DNA of 6,144 bases from Pseudomonadota bacterium. GTDB taxonomy: Bacteria; Pseudomonadota; Gammaproteobacteria; Acidiferrobacterales; UBA6901. This document shows positions 1-5,735 of the stretch, one piece after another. Position 1 is the first letter of the stretch, and each line of letters starts with the position of its first letter. A program made the translations under genes and the position numbers. Below the pieces are notes generated by a model that searched no databases, was not told the origin of the DNA, and saw only the letters and a list, made by a program, of their open reading frames with translations. The DNA is taken from the NCBI GenBank assembly GCA_021785795.1, contig JAJYEK010000127.1, forward strand, positions 1,448 to 7,591, written 5' to 3'.

Positions 1-1
1 G

Positions 2-1108
2 GCCAACCTCCGGCAGCATCTGGACCGCTGCCTGACCTGCCGATCCTGCGAGGCCAGCTGCCCGCAGGGAGTCCGCTACGGACGCCTGCTCGACATAGGC
101 AGGGAACTGGTCGAGGGGGAATCACCGCGTCCGTTCATAGAAAGACTGGTGCGCAGGGCCTTGCGTGCCATTGTCCCGCATCGCCGCAGGTTTACGGCGC
201 TGTTGCGCATCGGACAATCGTTGCGCAAGTTCCTGCCCCGTGATCTGCAGTCCAGAGTGCCACGGCGCAGGCCGATGGGTGAGTGGCCGGACCGGCCGCA
301 CGCCCGCAGCATGCTCGTCTGGCAAGGCTGCGTGCAACCGGCTTTGGCGCCGGACATCAACGCTGCAGCGGCGCGCGTGCTGGATCGCCTGGGAATCCGG
401 CTGATCAGGGCCGGGGATGGGTGCTGCGGTGCGGTCAGCCAGCATATGGGAGCGGCGGATGAGGCGCGCGCATTCATGCGCCGCAATATCGACGCCCTGT
501 GGCCGTACATCGAGGCCGGTGCTGAGGCGATCGTCCTCACAGCCAGCGGCTGTGGTGCATTCTTCCGTGAGTACGTTCATCTGCTGCGGAACGAACCCGA
601 ATATCGAGACAAGGCGAAACGCGTCTCCGAGCTGACAAAAGACATCGCCGAGGTCGTCACGGACGCTTGGAGGAATGACGAGAATGCGTCTCCTGGACAG
701 CAGCAGGGCCCGCGCATCGCGTTTTTGTCGTCCTGCAGCCTGCAGCACAGCCAGAAACTCAACTCCGTAGCCGAGAAACTCCTGCGCCGGGCCGGGTTCA
801 AGCTGGTGTCCGTATCCTATTCCTTTATGTGCTGCGGCGCAGCCGGCACCTATTCGATTCTGCAGAGGAAACTATCGGAGTCCTTGCGCATGCGCAAACT
901 GGGTACACTGCTGGCTACACGTCCACAGGCCATTGCAACCGCCAATATCGGCTGCATGATGCATGTAGCGGCTGCTTCGCCGGTGCCGGTCCGCCACTGG
1001 ATCGAATTTCTTGATGAAACGTTTGCCGCCGGTGACGTAGAAATGAAACCGCAGGGTACGGCTCGGACCCAGGTGCGGCAGGCAATGCAGAATGCCCAGG
1101 CCGGATAG
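2..1108 (+). CDS. glcF: Glycolate oxidase iron-sulfur subunit GlcF (5' partial)
   Basis: GlcF is the electron-transfer subunit of the glycolate oxidase complex (GlcDEF), which converts glycolate to glyoxylate and passes electrons to the respiratory chain. The reading frame is open from base 2 to the TAG at 1106-1108, giving 368 visible residues of about 405 usual for the family. The first ferredoxin-type cysteine cluster and the start codon lie upstream of the window. The second cluster is seen at visible residues 10-21 (CLTCRSCEASCP), followed by the family-typical GVRYGRLLDIGRE. Both cysteine-rich CCG motifs of the heterodisulfide-reductase-like domain are present: GCCGAVSQHMG near base 419 and FMCCGAAGTYS near base 824. 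The end also fits (IGCMMH, then VPVRHWIEFLDE). The GTG at 149 is an internal codon, not the start. The gene is probably last in a glcDEF operon, since the next recognisable gene begins about 700 bases downstream. Identification is by recalled family motifs. Confidence 0.93.
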   Translation, partial: ANLRQHLDRCLTCRSCEASCPQGVRYGRLLDIGRELVEGESPRPFIERLVRRALRAIVPHRRRFTALLRIGQSLRKFLPRDLQSRVPRRRPMGEWPDRPHARSMLVWQGCVQPALAPDINAAAARVLDRLGIRLIRAGDGCCGAVSQHMGAADEARAFMRRNIDALWPYIEAGAEAIVLTASGCGAFFREYVHLLRNEPEYRDKAKRVSELTKDIAEVVTDAWRNDENASPGQQQGPRIAFLSSCSLQHSQKLNSVAEKLLRRAGFKLVSVSYSFMCCGAAGTYSILQRKLSESLRMRKLGTLLATRPQAIATANIGCMMHVAAASPVPVRHWIEFLDETFAAGDVEMKPQGTARTQVRQAMQNAQAG

Positions 1109-1289
1109 CAGGGCATGATCGCGCTACCAGCCGGTCTGGGTCTTCCCAAAGTCCAAAAATCTTGACCCGTTGTTTCCTGACGTATGTTGCAAAAAAGAAG
1201 GATACACAAGCTGTTCCTTGTTGGTCTTGCCAACACAATGACGCCCGGGGACGTGAATACGGGTTAAAAAAATAGGTGTTTTCGCGAAC

Positions 1290-1515
1290 GGGTGGTCGTG
1301 GAGCTCCGGCGCCGTGAGGGCTACCTGGCCCGCGGCGCTCACGATCTGGCGTTCCGGGAGGTAGCCGTTGCGCACAACCGCGCGCGGGCCGGTGGAGGTC
1401 CCCGGGTTTTCCCGTTGTTCCACCGATTACGCCAAACGCGCCTCGATGACCTGCCGGGTGCTCCGGCGAACGAGATTGTCCTGCCTGAGGCGCATTCCCG
1501 TAGACCGCGGGAGCG
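1290..1515 (-). pseudogene. Remnant of an IS256/Mutator-family transposase (N-terminal part)
   Basis: Read on the minus strand, one frame gives LVRRSTRQVIEARLA, then a TAA stop (bases 1429-1427), then SVEQREN, a linker, and AVVRNGYLPERQIVSAAGQ followed by VALTAPELHDH. The VVRNGYLPER-x-I-x-x-x-x-G block followed by a V-x-x-x-x-P strand is a hallmark of the N-terminal region of IS256 (Mutator-type) transposases, and the segment before it matches the helical region that precedes that block. The in-frame stop, the loss of similarity after about base 1300 and the complete absence of the DDE catalytic domain show a dead fragment. A short later piece, FAKTPIFLT, might be a further scrap joined by an internal deletion, but that is weak. 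No terminal inverted repeats or target duplication could be recognised, so the borders are approximate. The family call rests on motif recall. Confidence 0.6.
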
Positions 1516-1793
1516 TTTTTCATTACGGTTGAATGACTTTCATTATCGGGGTTCAGGCTCCGGTTACGACAATCAGATCCTCGGCGGAAATCCCCACCGC
1601 TGCAACTCCTGCTGGTGGAAGGCCGTACACCAGATTCGTACCTTGGCTCTCGACAGCGCTATCGACATCAGCGATAGTCCTGTCCGGGAATCCGGATGAA
1701 GCGTGTGCTGCGAAACGTCGGATTCGCACGTTAAATTCCTGGCAAGCTGTGTCATTTCATCCAAGTGAAGGATGCGCCATTGTCGGCTCCTTC

Positions 1794-1801
1794 AGGTGAG
1801 G
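1794..1801 (+). promoter_or_regulatory. Shine-Dalgarno site that decides the AhpD-like start
   Basis: AGGTGAGG lies 5 nt before the ATG at 1807. The same frame is open further upstream with a GTG at 1765, but that codon would add 14 residues (KDAPLSAPSG and so on) not expected in the family. The strong site therefore favours the ATG at 1807. Confidence 0.7.
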
Positions 1802-1806
1802 TCTCC

Positions 1807-2265
1807 ATGCAGGCACGAATGGATTATCACGAGAAGGCGCCGGGTGTTGTCGAGGCAATGCGCCGGCTTGAGGCTTACGTGCGCCAGTGCGGGCTCGAGC
1901 GCCCGTTAATCGAACTGATCAAGGTGCGCGCCTCGCAGATCAACGGCTGTGCGTACTGCATCGACATGCATACCCAGGACGCGCGAGTGCGGGGCGAAAG
2001 CGAGCAGCGGCTGTACGCGCTGGATGCCTGGGAGGAGACGCCGTTTTTCACAGAGCGTGAGCGCGCTGCGCTCGCCTGGACCGAGGCCGTGACGCGTGTC
2101 GCCGACAGCCGCGTGCCCGACGATGTTTACGATCGCGTGCGCCGGCAGTTCTCCGAAAAGGAACTGGCCGATCTCACGCTGGCGATCGTGACCATCAACG
2201 GCTGGAACCGGTTGGCCATTGCGTTTCGCATGGTGCCCGGAAGTTACCGGCCGGAGCACGCCTGA
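1807..2265 (+). CDS. AhpD-like carboxymuconolactone decarboxylase family protein
   Basis: The product is a 152-residue single-domain protein of the AhpD / carboxymuconolactone decarboxylase superfamily. The signature is at residues 36-55: ELIKVRASQ, then INGCAYCIDMH, which gives the C-x2-C-x3-H arrangement (Cys48, Cys51, His55) with the upstream Glu36 typical of AhpD-type peroxidase cores. In characterised AhpD this Cys pair is redox active and the protein is an all-helical oligomer; the physiological partner of this one cannot be told from sequence. Length and the N-terminus MQARMDYHEKAPGVVEAMR fit the stand-alone subgroup common in Proteobacteria. No signal peptide or membrane segment is seen, so it should be cytoplasmic. 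It sits alone: about 700 bases of debris upstream, and a convergent gene downstream with a 94-base gap. A role in peroxide or thiol chemistry is a guess from the family; a true decarboxylase role is unlikely without pathway neighbours. Confidence 0.88.
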   Translation: MQARMDYHEKAPGVVEAMRRLEAYVRQCGLERPLIELIKVRASQINGCAYCIDMHTQDARVRGESEQRLYALDAWEETPFFTERERAALAWTEAVTRVADSRVPDDVYDRVRRQFSEKELADLTLAIVTINGWNRLAIAFRMVPGSYRPEHA

Positions 2266-2359
2266 CACATCATGCGATGCGGGCCGCGCGCCATCGCCGC
2301 TCCCGTCCCCGGCAGCCAGGCACAAATCTGCGTCGAGCAGGTTTGCGGAGCATCATCGT

Positions 2360-3973
2360 TCAACCCGGTCTGTGCTGTATCATCTTTTGGGCCACGGATT
2401 CGGCAACCTTCATTCCATCTACCGCGGCGGAGATGATCCCGCCGGCGAAGCCGGCGCCTTCACCGGCGGGATACAAGCCTTTCGTATTCACGCTTTCGAA
2501 TTGCTCGTCGCGCTCGATCCGGACAGGAGAGGACGTGCGTGTCTCGACGCCGGTAAGCACGGCATCGTTCATGCCAAAGCCCTGGATGATCCGGTCGAAC
2601 GCCGGGATAGCCTCACGAATGGCGGTGATCGCGAAGTCGGGGAGGGCGTCGGCCAGATCTGTGAGCGTGACACCGGGGGTGTAAGAAGGAATCACCGCAC
2701 CCAGCGCCGTAGAAGACCTGCCAGCGAGGAAATCTCCTACGAGCTGTGCCGGGGCATTGTAATTGGCGCCGCCAAGCTGAAATGCCCTTTTTTCCAGATC
2801 GCGTTGTAATGCGATGCCTGCGAGCGCATGTTTGTCCCCAAAGTCCTGGGGCGTGATGCCAACAACGATGCCGGAATTGGCGTTGCGTTCGTTACGCGAG
2901 TAATGACTCATGCCATTGGTGACGACTGCGCCGGCTTCCGAGACTGCCGCCACCACCTGCCCGCCGGGGCACATGCAGAAACTGTAGACCGAACGGCCGT
3001 TCCTGCAATGGTGCACGAGTTTGTAGTCGGCAGCCCCGAGCGCCGGGTGCACGGCATCCGACCCGAAGCGGCGGGCGTTGATCATGCTCTGCGGGTGTTC
3101 GATTCGGAACCCAATCGAAAATGACTTGGGCAGGATGTGTACACCGCGACGGTACAGCATTTCGACGGTGTCGCGTGCGCTGTGGCCGATGGCGAGGATT
3201 ACATGATCGGTGCTGATGGTTTCGCCGCTGGCTAGCATAACACCACGCACCGCGCCGTTTTCGATCACGATGTCCACGACGTGACTTTCAAATCGAATTT
3301 CGCCACCGAGCTCGATAATCCGGTGCCGGAGGTTTTCCACTACCTTTACCAGACGCAAGGTGCCGATGTGCGGTTTGCTGATGTAGTTGATTTCCTCTGG
3401 CGCGCCGCAGTCCACGAAGTCCCGCAGTATGTGCCGGATGTGATGACCCCGGTCCTTGATACCAGTATGGAGTTTGCCGTCGGAGAAAGTGCCCGCACCG
3501 CCCTCGCCGAATTGCACGTTGGATTCGGGACAGAAGCGGCGGTGGCGCCAGAAATTCCATACGTCCTGAGTCCGTTGTCGCACGGTTCTTCCACGCTCGA
3601 GAATGACGGGACTGAAACCCATACGCGCGAGCGACAGTCCGGCAAACAGGCCGCACGGGCCGGTGCCGATGACTACCGGGCGCGATTTGAGTTTTTCGGG
3701 TGCCCGTACCGGGAAGCGGTAGGTTTCATCCGGTGCCTTCATCACGTGACGATTGCAGTGCAGGCGCTGGAGAAGTTTTGCCTCGTCGCGCACCTCGACA
3801 TCGATGGTGTAAACGAATACGACTTCACTGGTCTTGCGTGCATCGTGGCCCCGGCGGCACACGCGAAAGCCCAGCAGGTCATGTTCGGCTATGCCAAGAG
3901 TACGCAGGATTGCAGCCTTGATCTCAATCTCGTGATGATCGAGGCCGAGACGCACTTCAGTCAGTCGTAACAT
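2360..3973 (-). CDS. FAD-dependent dehydrogenase, COG2509 type
   Basis: This is a 537-residue flavoprotein of the uncharacterised COG2509 family. Residues 1-90 form the family's N-terminal domain (start MLRLTEVRLGLDHHE, then VVFVYTIDVEV). A Rossmann dinucleotide-binding site follows at about 100-127: VVIGTGPCGLFAG, ending in the acidic residue of VILERG. The highly conserved SNVQFGEGGAGTFSDGKL is at 151-168, LAIGHSARDT lies mid-protein, and the C-terminal FAD contact is GLYPAGEGAGFAGGI. No signal peptide or membrane helix is apparent. I chose the ATG at 3973 because homologues begin with this MLR-x-TE sequence. The frame extends upstream to a GTG at 4069, adding 32 residues of no family character. 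Neither start has a clear Shine-Dalgarno site. It runs convergent to the AhpD-like gene and divergent from apr. Its substrate is unknown; a role in sulfur metabolism would be inference from position only. Confidence 0.9.
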   Translation of the reverse strand: MLRLTEVRLGLDHHEIEIKAAILRTLGIAEHDLLGFRVCRRGHDARKTSEVVFVYTIDVEVRDEAKLLQRLHCNRHVMKAPDETYRFPVRAPEKLKSRPVVIGTGPCGLFAGLSLARMGFSPVILERGRTVRQRTQDVWNFWRHRRFCPESNVQFGEGGAGTFSDGKLHTGIKDRGHHIRHILRDFVDCGAPEEINYISKPHIGTLRLVKVVENLRHRIIELGGEIRFESHVVDIVIENGAVRGVMLASGETISTDHVILAIGHSARDTVEMLYRRGVHILPKSFSIGFRIEHPQSMINARRFGSDAVHPALGAADYKLVHHCRNGRSVYSFCMCPGGQVVAAVSEAGAVVTNGMSHYSRNERNANSGIVVGITPQDFGDKHALAGIALQRDLEKRAFQLGGANYNAPAQLVGDFLAGRSSTALGAVIPSYTPGVTLTDLADALPDFAITAIREAIPAFDRIIQGFGMNDAVLTGVETRTSSPVRIERDEQFESVNTKGLYPAGEGAGFAGGIISAAVDGMKVAESVAQKMIQHRPG

Positions 3974-4102
3974 GGAGGATAGGGGAAAATCGATAAAACG
4001 GGCCGGGATCAATTCGCGCCGTCGCGATCCAATTTTGATTCCGGTATCTGGCCACTCTCTGGAAAACACCGAGGAGAGAAGGGCGCACCTCCCCGGATAC
4101 GC

Positions 4103-4258
4103 TCAACTGCAATAGCTGAAATAACCGTAATGCGGTTTTGTTCCATCAACAGGCCGGACAATGTCATTCGCATATCGTACCTTAAAACAAGCGTGTATAG
4201 CGCGACTGCTATAAATTGTCAGGTTATTGCAGGCGTGGATGGTCACCACTTTTGGCAT
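4103..4258 (-). CDS. Candidate small protein of 51 residues, unknown function
   Basis: I do not recognise this protein. On the minus strand an ATG at 4258-4256 is preceded, 8 nt away, by GGGAGGTG (4274-4267), a near-perfect complement of the 16S rRNA tail and one of the strongest ribosome binding sites in the window. The frame runs to TGA at 4105-4103. The product begins MPKVVTIHACNNLT and ends TKPHYGYFSYCS. It has two IHAC motifs (residues 7-10 and 21-24), three Cys in all (10, 24, 50), three His (8, 22, 43) and five Tyr. There is no membrane segment or signal peptide. The frame is open upstream to an ATG at 4348, but only the internal start has the good site. Codon use is mixed (ATA, ACA, GGA and GTA occur), unlike the GC-rich third positions of the neighbours, which argues either for foreign origin or against coding. 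It could be a Cys/His metal-binding peptide, a leader peptide or a chance ORF. Confidence 0.35.
   Translation of the reverse strand: MPKVVTIHACNNLTIYSSRAIHACFKVRYANDIVRPVDGTKPHYGYFSYCS
4196..4213. repeat. Inverted repeat TATAGC-N6-GCTATA
   Basis: Perfect 6-bp arms, TATAGC (4196-4201) and GCTATA (4208-4213), flank GCGACT. The repeat lies inside the candidate small minus-strand ORF. It could be an operator-like site or a small hairpin; with arms this short, chance is a fair explanation. Confidence 0.3.
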
Positions 4259-4360
4259 ATATAGAACACCTCCCTTTGTGAAGATGGAGTGTCTGCTGGA
4301 ATAAGCCATGCCTGGCCATGCATCCGCCGATGAAGCTTTGGTATTCACAGAAAGTTGACT

Positions 4361-4390
4361 TTATCAGTAGGAATATGGTACCGGTATGAT
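4361..4390 (+). promoter_or_regulatory. Possible sigma-70 promoter for aprMBA
   Basis: TTATCA (4361-4366, 4 of 6 matches to TTGACA) and TATGAT (4385-4390, 5 of 6 matches to TATAAT) are separated by 18 bp. A better-looking TTGACT at 4355-4360 is 24 bp away from the same -10, too far to pair with it. An 8-bp palindrome, TACCGGTA (4379-4386), overlaps the start of the -10. Transcription would begin near 4397, leaving a leader of about 120 nt before aprM. The assignment is by eye. Confidence 0.35.
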
Positions 4391-4445
4391 TGCTAAGCAA
4401 GTGATACGCTGTTCGCTGATTTGCTTGGTTCGATTTCTGGATCCG

Positions 4446-4467
4446 TGGCTGGCGCTTGAGACAGCCA
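4446..4467 (+). promoter_or_regulatory. Hairpin in the presumed aprM leader
   Basis: TGGCTG (4446-4451) and CAGCCA (4462-4467) form a perfect 6-bp stem around a 10-nt loop. It is located about 40 nt before the aprM ribosome binding site and would lie in the 5' leader of the apr transcript. No T-run follows it, so it is not an intrinsic terminator. A second weaker stem, TTCGT and ACGAA around TGACAT, lies closer to the start. Any regulatory role is inference. Confidence 0.25.
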
Positions 4468-4518
4468 TCCTGGCGTCAGCTTCGTTGACATACGAACTGG
4501 CTAATTGGGAGCAATCGA

Positions 4519-5277
4519 ATGTTCACCAGCAATCCCTTCGCCGACCTTACCGTTTTCCTGTCCCCGCGTGTCATGCAGGTTTACATCGTCGTGATGATCC
4601 TCGCGGTTGCCGTGGGCACGGTGCTAGACATGCTGCACAAGGGCAGTGCCGAGTTCTTCGTGCGACAAAGAAAGAAATCAGCAGCGGCAGCGACGAAACG
4701 GCTTGGGGTCGTGGATAACACTTCCCTGGCGGTCCGGACATTCATGAAAGAAGTCCTCACCTCCGGTGAATTCTGCAACCCGAAGCGGCGGATTTCGCAT
4801 CTGCTGATGTTCTACGGCTTCGTGGTCTATCTCGTCACGACCATCGGCATGGTCTTCGCCTATCCCGTTCCGGACACGCCGGTGCCGGCGGCCTGGCCGG
4901 TCCTGTGGAACATCGGTGCGCTGATGGTCCTGAGCGGTGGTTACTGGTTCTTTTTCTTCATCCGGGTGGACGTCGCCAAGGAGGGCCATTCGCCGTTTCG
5001 CCTGATGCGCGCCGACCTGTTCATCGTCAGCCTGCTGGCGAGTGTCACGTTCGCGCTCATATGGGAGTTCGTGCAGACAACGGGCAATCTGCGGGCAACA
5101 CAGATCGCCTTCGCCCTCTACATCTTCTGCTCCACGGTGCTGTTTGTCGGCGTTCCCTGGTCCAAGTTCGCTCACATGTTCTACAAACCCGCGGCGGCTT
5201 TCCAGAAAAGAGTGGAAGAGGCGAACGGTTCCTCTAGCCTGCCGCGACCCGCTGAAGTCCGCTATATAAAGAGGTGA
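4519..5277 (+). CDS. aprM: AprM, membrane anchor associated with APS reductase
   Basis: AprM is the putative membrane partner that links cytoplasmic AprBA to the quinone pool in sulfur oxidizers lacking or not using QmoABC for this step. The 252-residue protein shows five likely membrane segments at about 18-38, 94-115, 126-149, 166-186 and 195-214, with a charged, soluble-looking stretch between the first two (about 40-92). His94 (in RISHLLMFYGF) stands at the edge of segment 2 and His219 (in WSKFAHMFYKP) just after segment 5, resembling the heme-b histidine pattern of the NarI/DsrM/QmoC-type cytochromes; heme binding here is inferred, not shown. The ATG at 4519 is preceded by GGGAG (4507-4511) with 7 nt spacing. 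Stop TGA is at 5275-5277, 4 nt before aprB. Identification rests on gene order directly before aprBA plus topology and length; the sequence agrees with what I recall of the family. Confidence 0.88.
   Translation: MFTSNPFADLTVFLSPRVMQVYIVVMILAVAVGTVLDMLHKGSAEFFVRQRKKSAAAATKRLGVVDNTSLAVRTFMKEVLTSGEFCNPKRRISHLLMFYGFVVYLVTTIGMVFAYPVPDTPVPAAWPVLWNIGALMVLSGGYWFFFFIRVDVAKEGHSPFRLMRADLFIVSLLASVTFALIWEFVQTTGNLRATQIAFALYIFCSTVLFVGVPWSKFAHMFYKPAAAFQKRVEEANGSSSLPRPAEVRYIKR
5270..5277 (+). promoter_or_regulatory. aprB ribosome binding site overlapping the aprM stop
   Basis: AGAGGTGA ends on the aprM stop codon TGA and stands 4 nt before the aprB ATG at 5282. This arrangement implies translational coupling of aprM and aprB. 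Confidence 0.7.
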
Positions 5278-5281
5278 ACCC

Positions 5282-5731
5282 ATGCCCACCTTCGTTTACA
5301 TGACGCGCTGCGACGGTTGCGGCGAGTGCGTGGATATCTGTCCGTCCGACATCATGCACATCGATCGGACCTACCGGCGTGCGTACAACATGGAGCCCAA
5401 CTTCTGCTGGGAATGCTATTCGTGCGTCAAGGCCTGCCCGCAGCACGCGATCGACGTCCGCGGCTATGCGGACTTTGCCCCGCTCGGCCACAGCGTGCGG
5501 GTGCTTCGGGAGGAGGACAAGGGAACGGTGTCCTGGAAGATAAGATACCGCGACGGACGGATAAAGGAATTCATGTTCCCGATCCGCACCACGCCCTGGG
5601 GTTCCATCAAGGGGCCGGCCGAGTACGCGGTGCCTGACCCGAAGGGGCTGAACTCGGTCCTGCTGGCACACGAGCCCGAGGCGCTCATGGTCGGATCGCT
5701 CCCCACCCTGACCGCCATGAAAAAGGAATAG
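5282..5731 (+). CDS. aprB: Adenylylsulfate reductase beta subunit AprB
   Basis: AprB is the ferredoxin-like subunit of dissimilatory APS reductase. It carries two [4Fe-4S] clusters that relay electrons between the FAD of AprA and the membrane acceptor. The 149-residue length is typical. Cluster ligands are visible as CDGCGECVDICP (Cys10, 13, 16, 20) and CWECYSCVKACP (Cys42, 45, 48, 52). Trp43 is in the position equivalent to Trp48 of the Archaeoglobus AprB, which lies on the electron path to FAD. The family block AIDVRGYADFAPLGHS follows, and the C-terminal part contains IRTTPWGSIKGP, belonging to the segment that wraps around AprA. The compact C-x2-C-x2-C-x3-C first motif differs from the longer insertion-bearing motif I recall for Archaeoglobus and sulfate reducers, and fits the sulfur-oxidizer form found with AprM. 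The protein is cytoplasmic, with no signal peptide. The aprA ribosome binding site AAAGGAA (5722-5728) lies within its last codons. Confidence 0.97.
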   Translation: MPTFVYMTRCDGCGECVDICPSDIMHIDRTYRRAYNMEPNFCWECYSCVKACPQHAIDVRGYADFAPLGHSVRVLREEDKGTVSWKIRYRDGRIKEFMFPIRTTPWGSIKGPAEYAVPDPKGLNSVLLAHEPEALMVGSLPTLTAMKKE

Positions 5732-5735
5732 CGCC

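Larger units (their letters stand above)
1109..1806. other. Gene-poor spacer between glcF and the AhpD-like gene
   Basis: This 698-base stretch has no intact gene that I can support. Its centre holds the degraded transposase piece listed separately. A small inverted repeat, TGTTGG (1219-1224) and CCAACA (1230-1235) with a 5-nt loop, follows glcF, but no T-run follows it, so I do not call it a terminator. The tract GGTTAAAAAAATAGG (about 1262-1276) is strikingly AT-rich against its surroundings. Bases 1530-1760 carry several open but unconvincing frames on both strands and may be further gene debris. I see no RNA gene and no convincing promoter for the AhpD-like gene. Confidence 0.6.
3974..4518. 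other. Lower-GC divergent spacer between the COG2509 gene and aprM
   Basis: The 545-base spacer separates two divergently read genes. Its middle part (about 4100-4400) is clearly less GC-rich than the genes around it; I count 26 G or C in bases 4141-4200. It holds a candidate small minus-strand gene, an inverted repeat inside that gene, a possible sigma-70 promoter and a leader hairpin for aprM, each listed separately. The motif CACCTCCC (minus strand GGGAGGTG) occurs twice, at 4086-4093 and 4267-4274. Only the second is correctly spaced from a start codon; the first is 16 nt from the alternative GTG at 4069. I found no RNA gene. Confidence 0.6.

Noticed and set aside
1219..1235. Hairpin TGTTGG/CCAACA as the glcF terminator
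   Set aside because: It is more than 100 bases past the stop and lacks a T-run.
1292..1699. A 135-codon plus-strand open frame in the glcF downstream spacer
   Set aside because: Its first half is antisense to the transposase remnant, its product matches no family I know, and no ribosome binding site is evident.
1557..1734. A coding-like minus-strand stretch (contains NLVYGLPPAGVAAVGISAED)
   Set aside because: It looks mildly protein-like, but third positions are mixed, no ribosome binding site is clear, and I recognise no family. It may be gene debris.
2266..2359. Possible bidirectional terminator between the convergent genes (GCGATG at 2274 and CATCGC at 2292)
   Set aside because: The stem is only 6 bp around a 12-nt loop and no T-run follows on either strand.
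3281..3970. A 229-codon plus-strand open frame
   Set aside because: It lies wholly antisense to the COG2509 dehydrogenase, whose conserved motifs cover this stretch. The plus-strand product has no recognisable domain.
3971..4069. GTG 4069 as start of the COG2509 gene
   Set aside because: It adds 32 residues without family similarity, and the nearest Shine-Dalgarno-like site is 16 nt away.
4355..4390. TTGACT as -35 element for the TATGAT at 4385
   Set aside because: The 24-bp spacing is far outside the usual 16-18 bp range.
4386..4718. A 110-codon plus-strand open frame starting at ATG 4386
   Set aside because: It overlaps aprM in another frame, has no good ribosome binding site, and its second half is a frame-shifted reading of aprM.
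4678..5289. A 203-codon minus-strand open frame
   Set aside because: It is the antisense shadow of aprM. Its product is rich in Arg, Glu and His, as expected from the reverse strand of a GC-rich gene.
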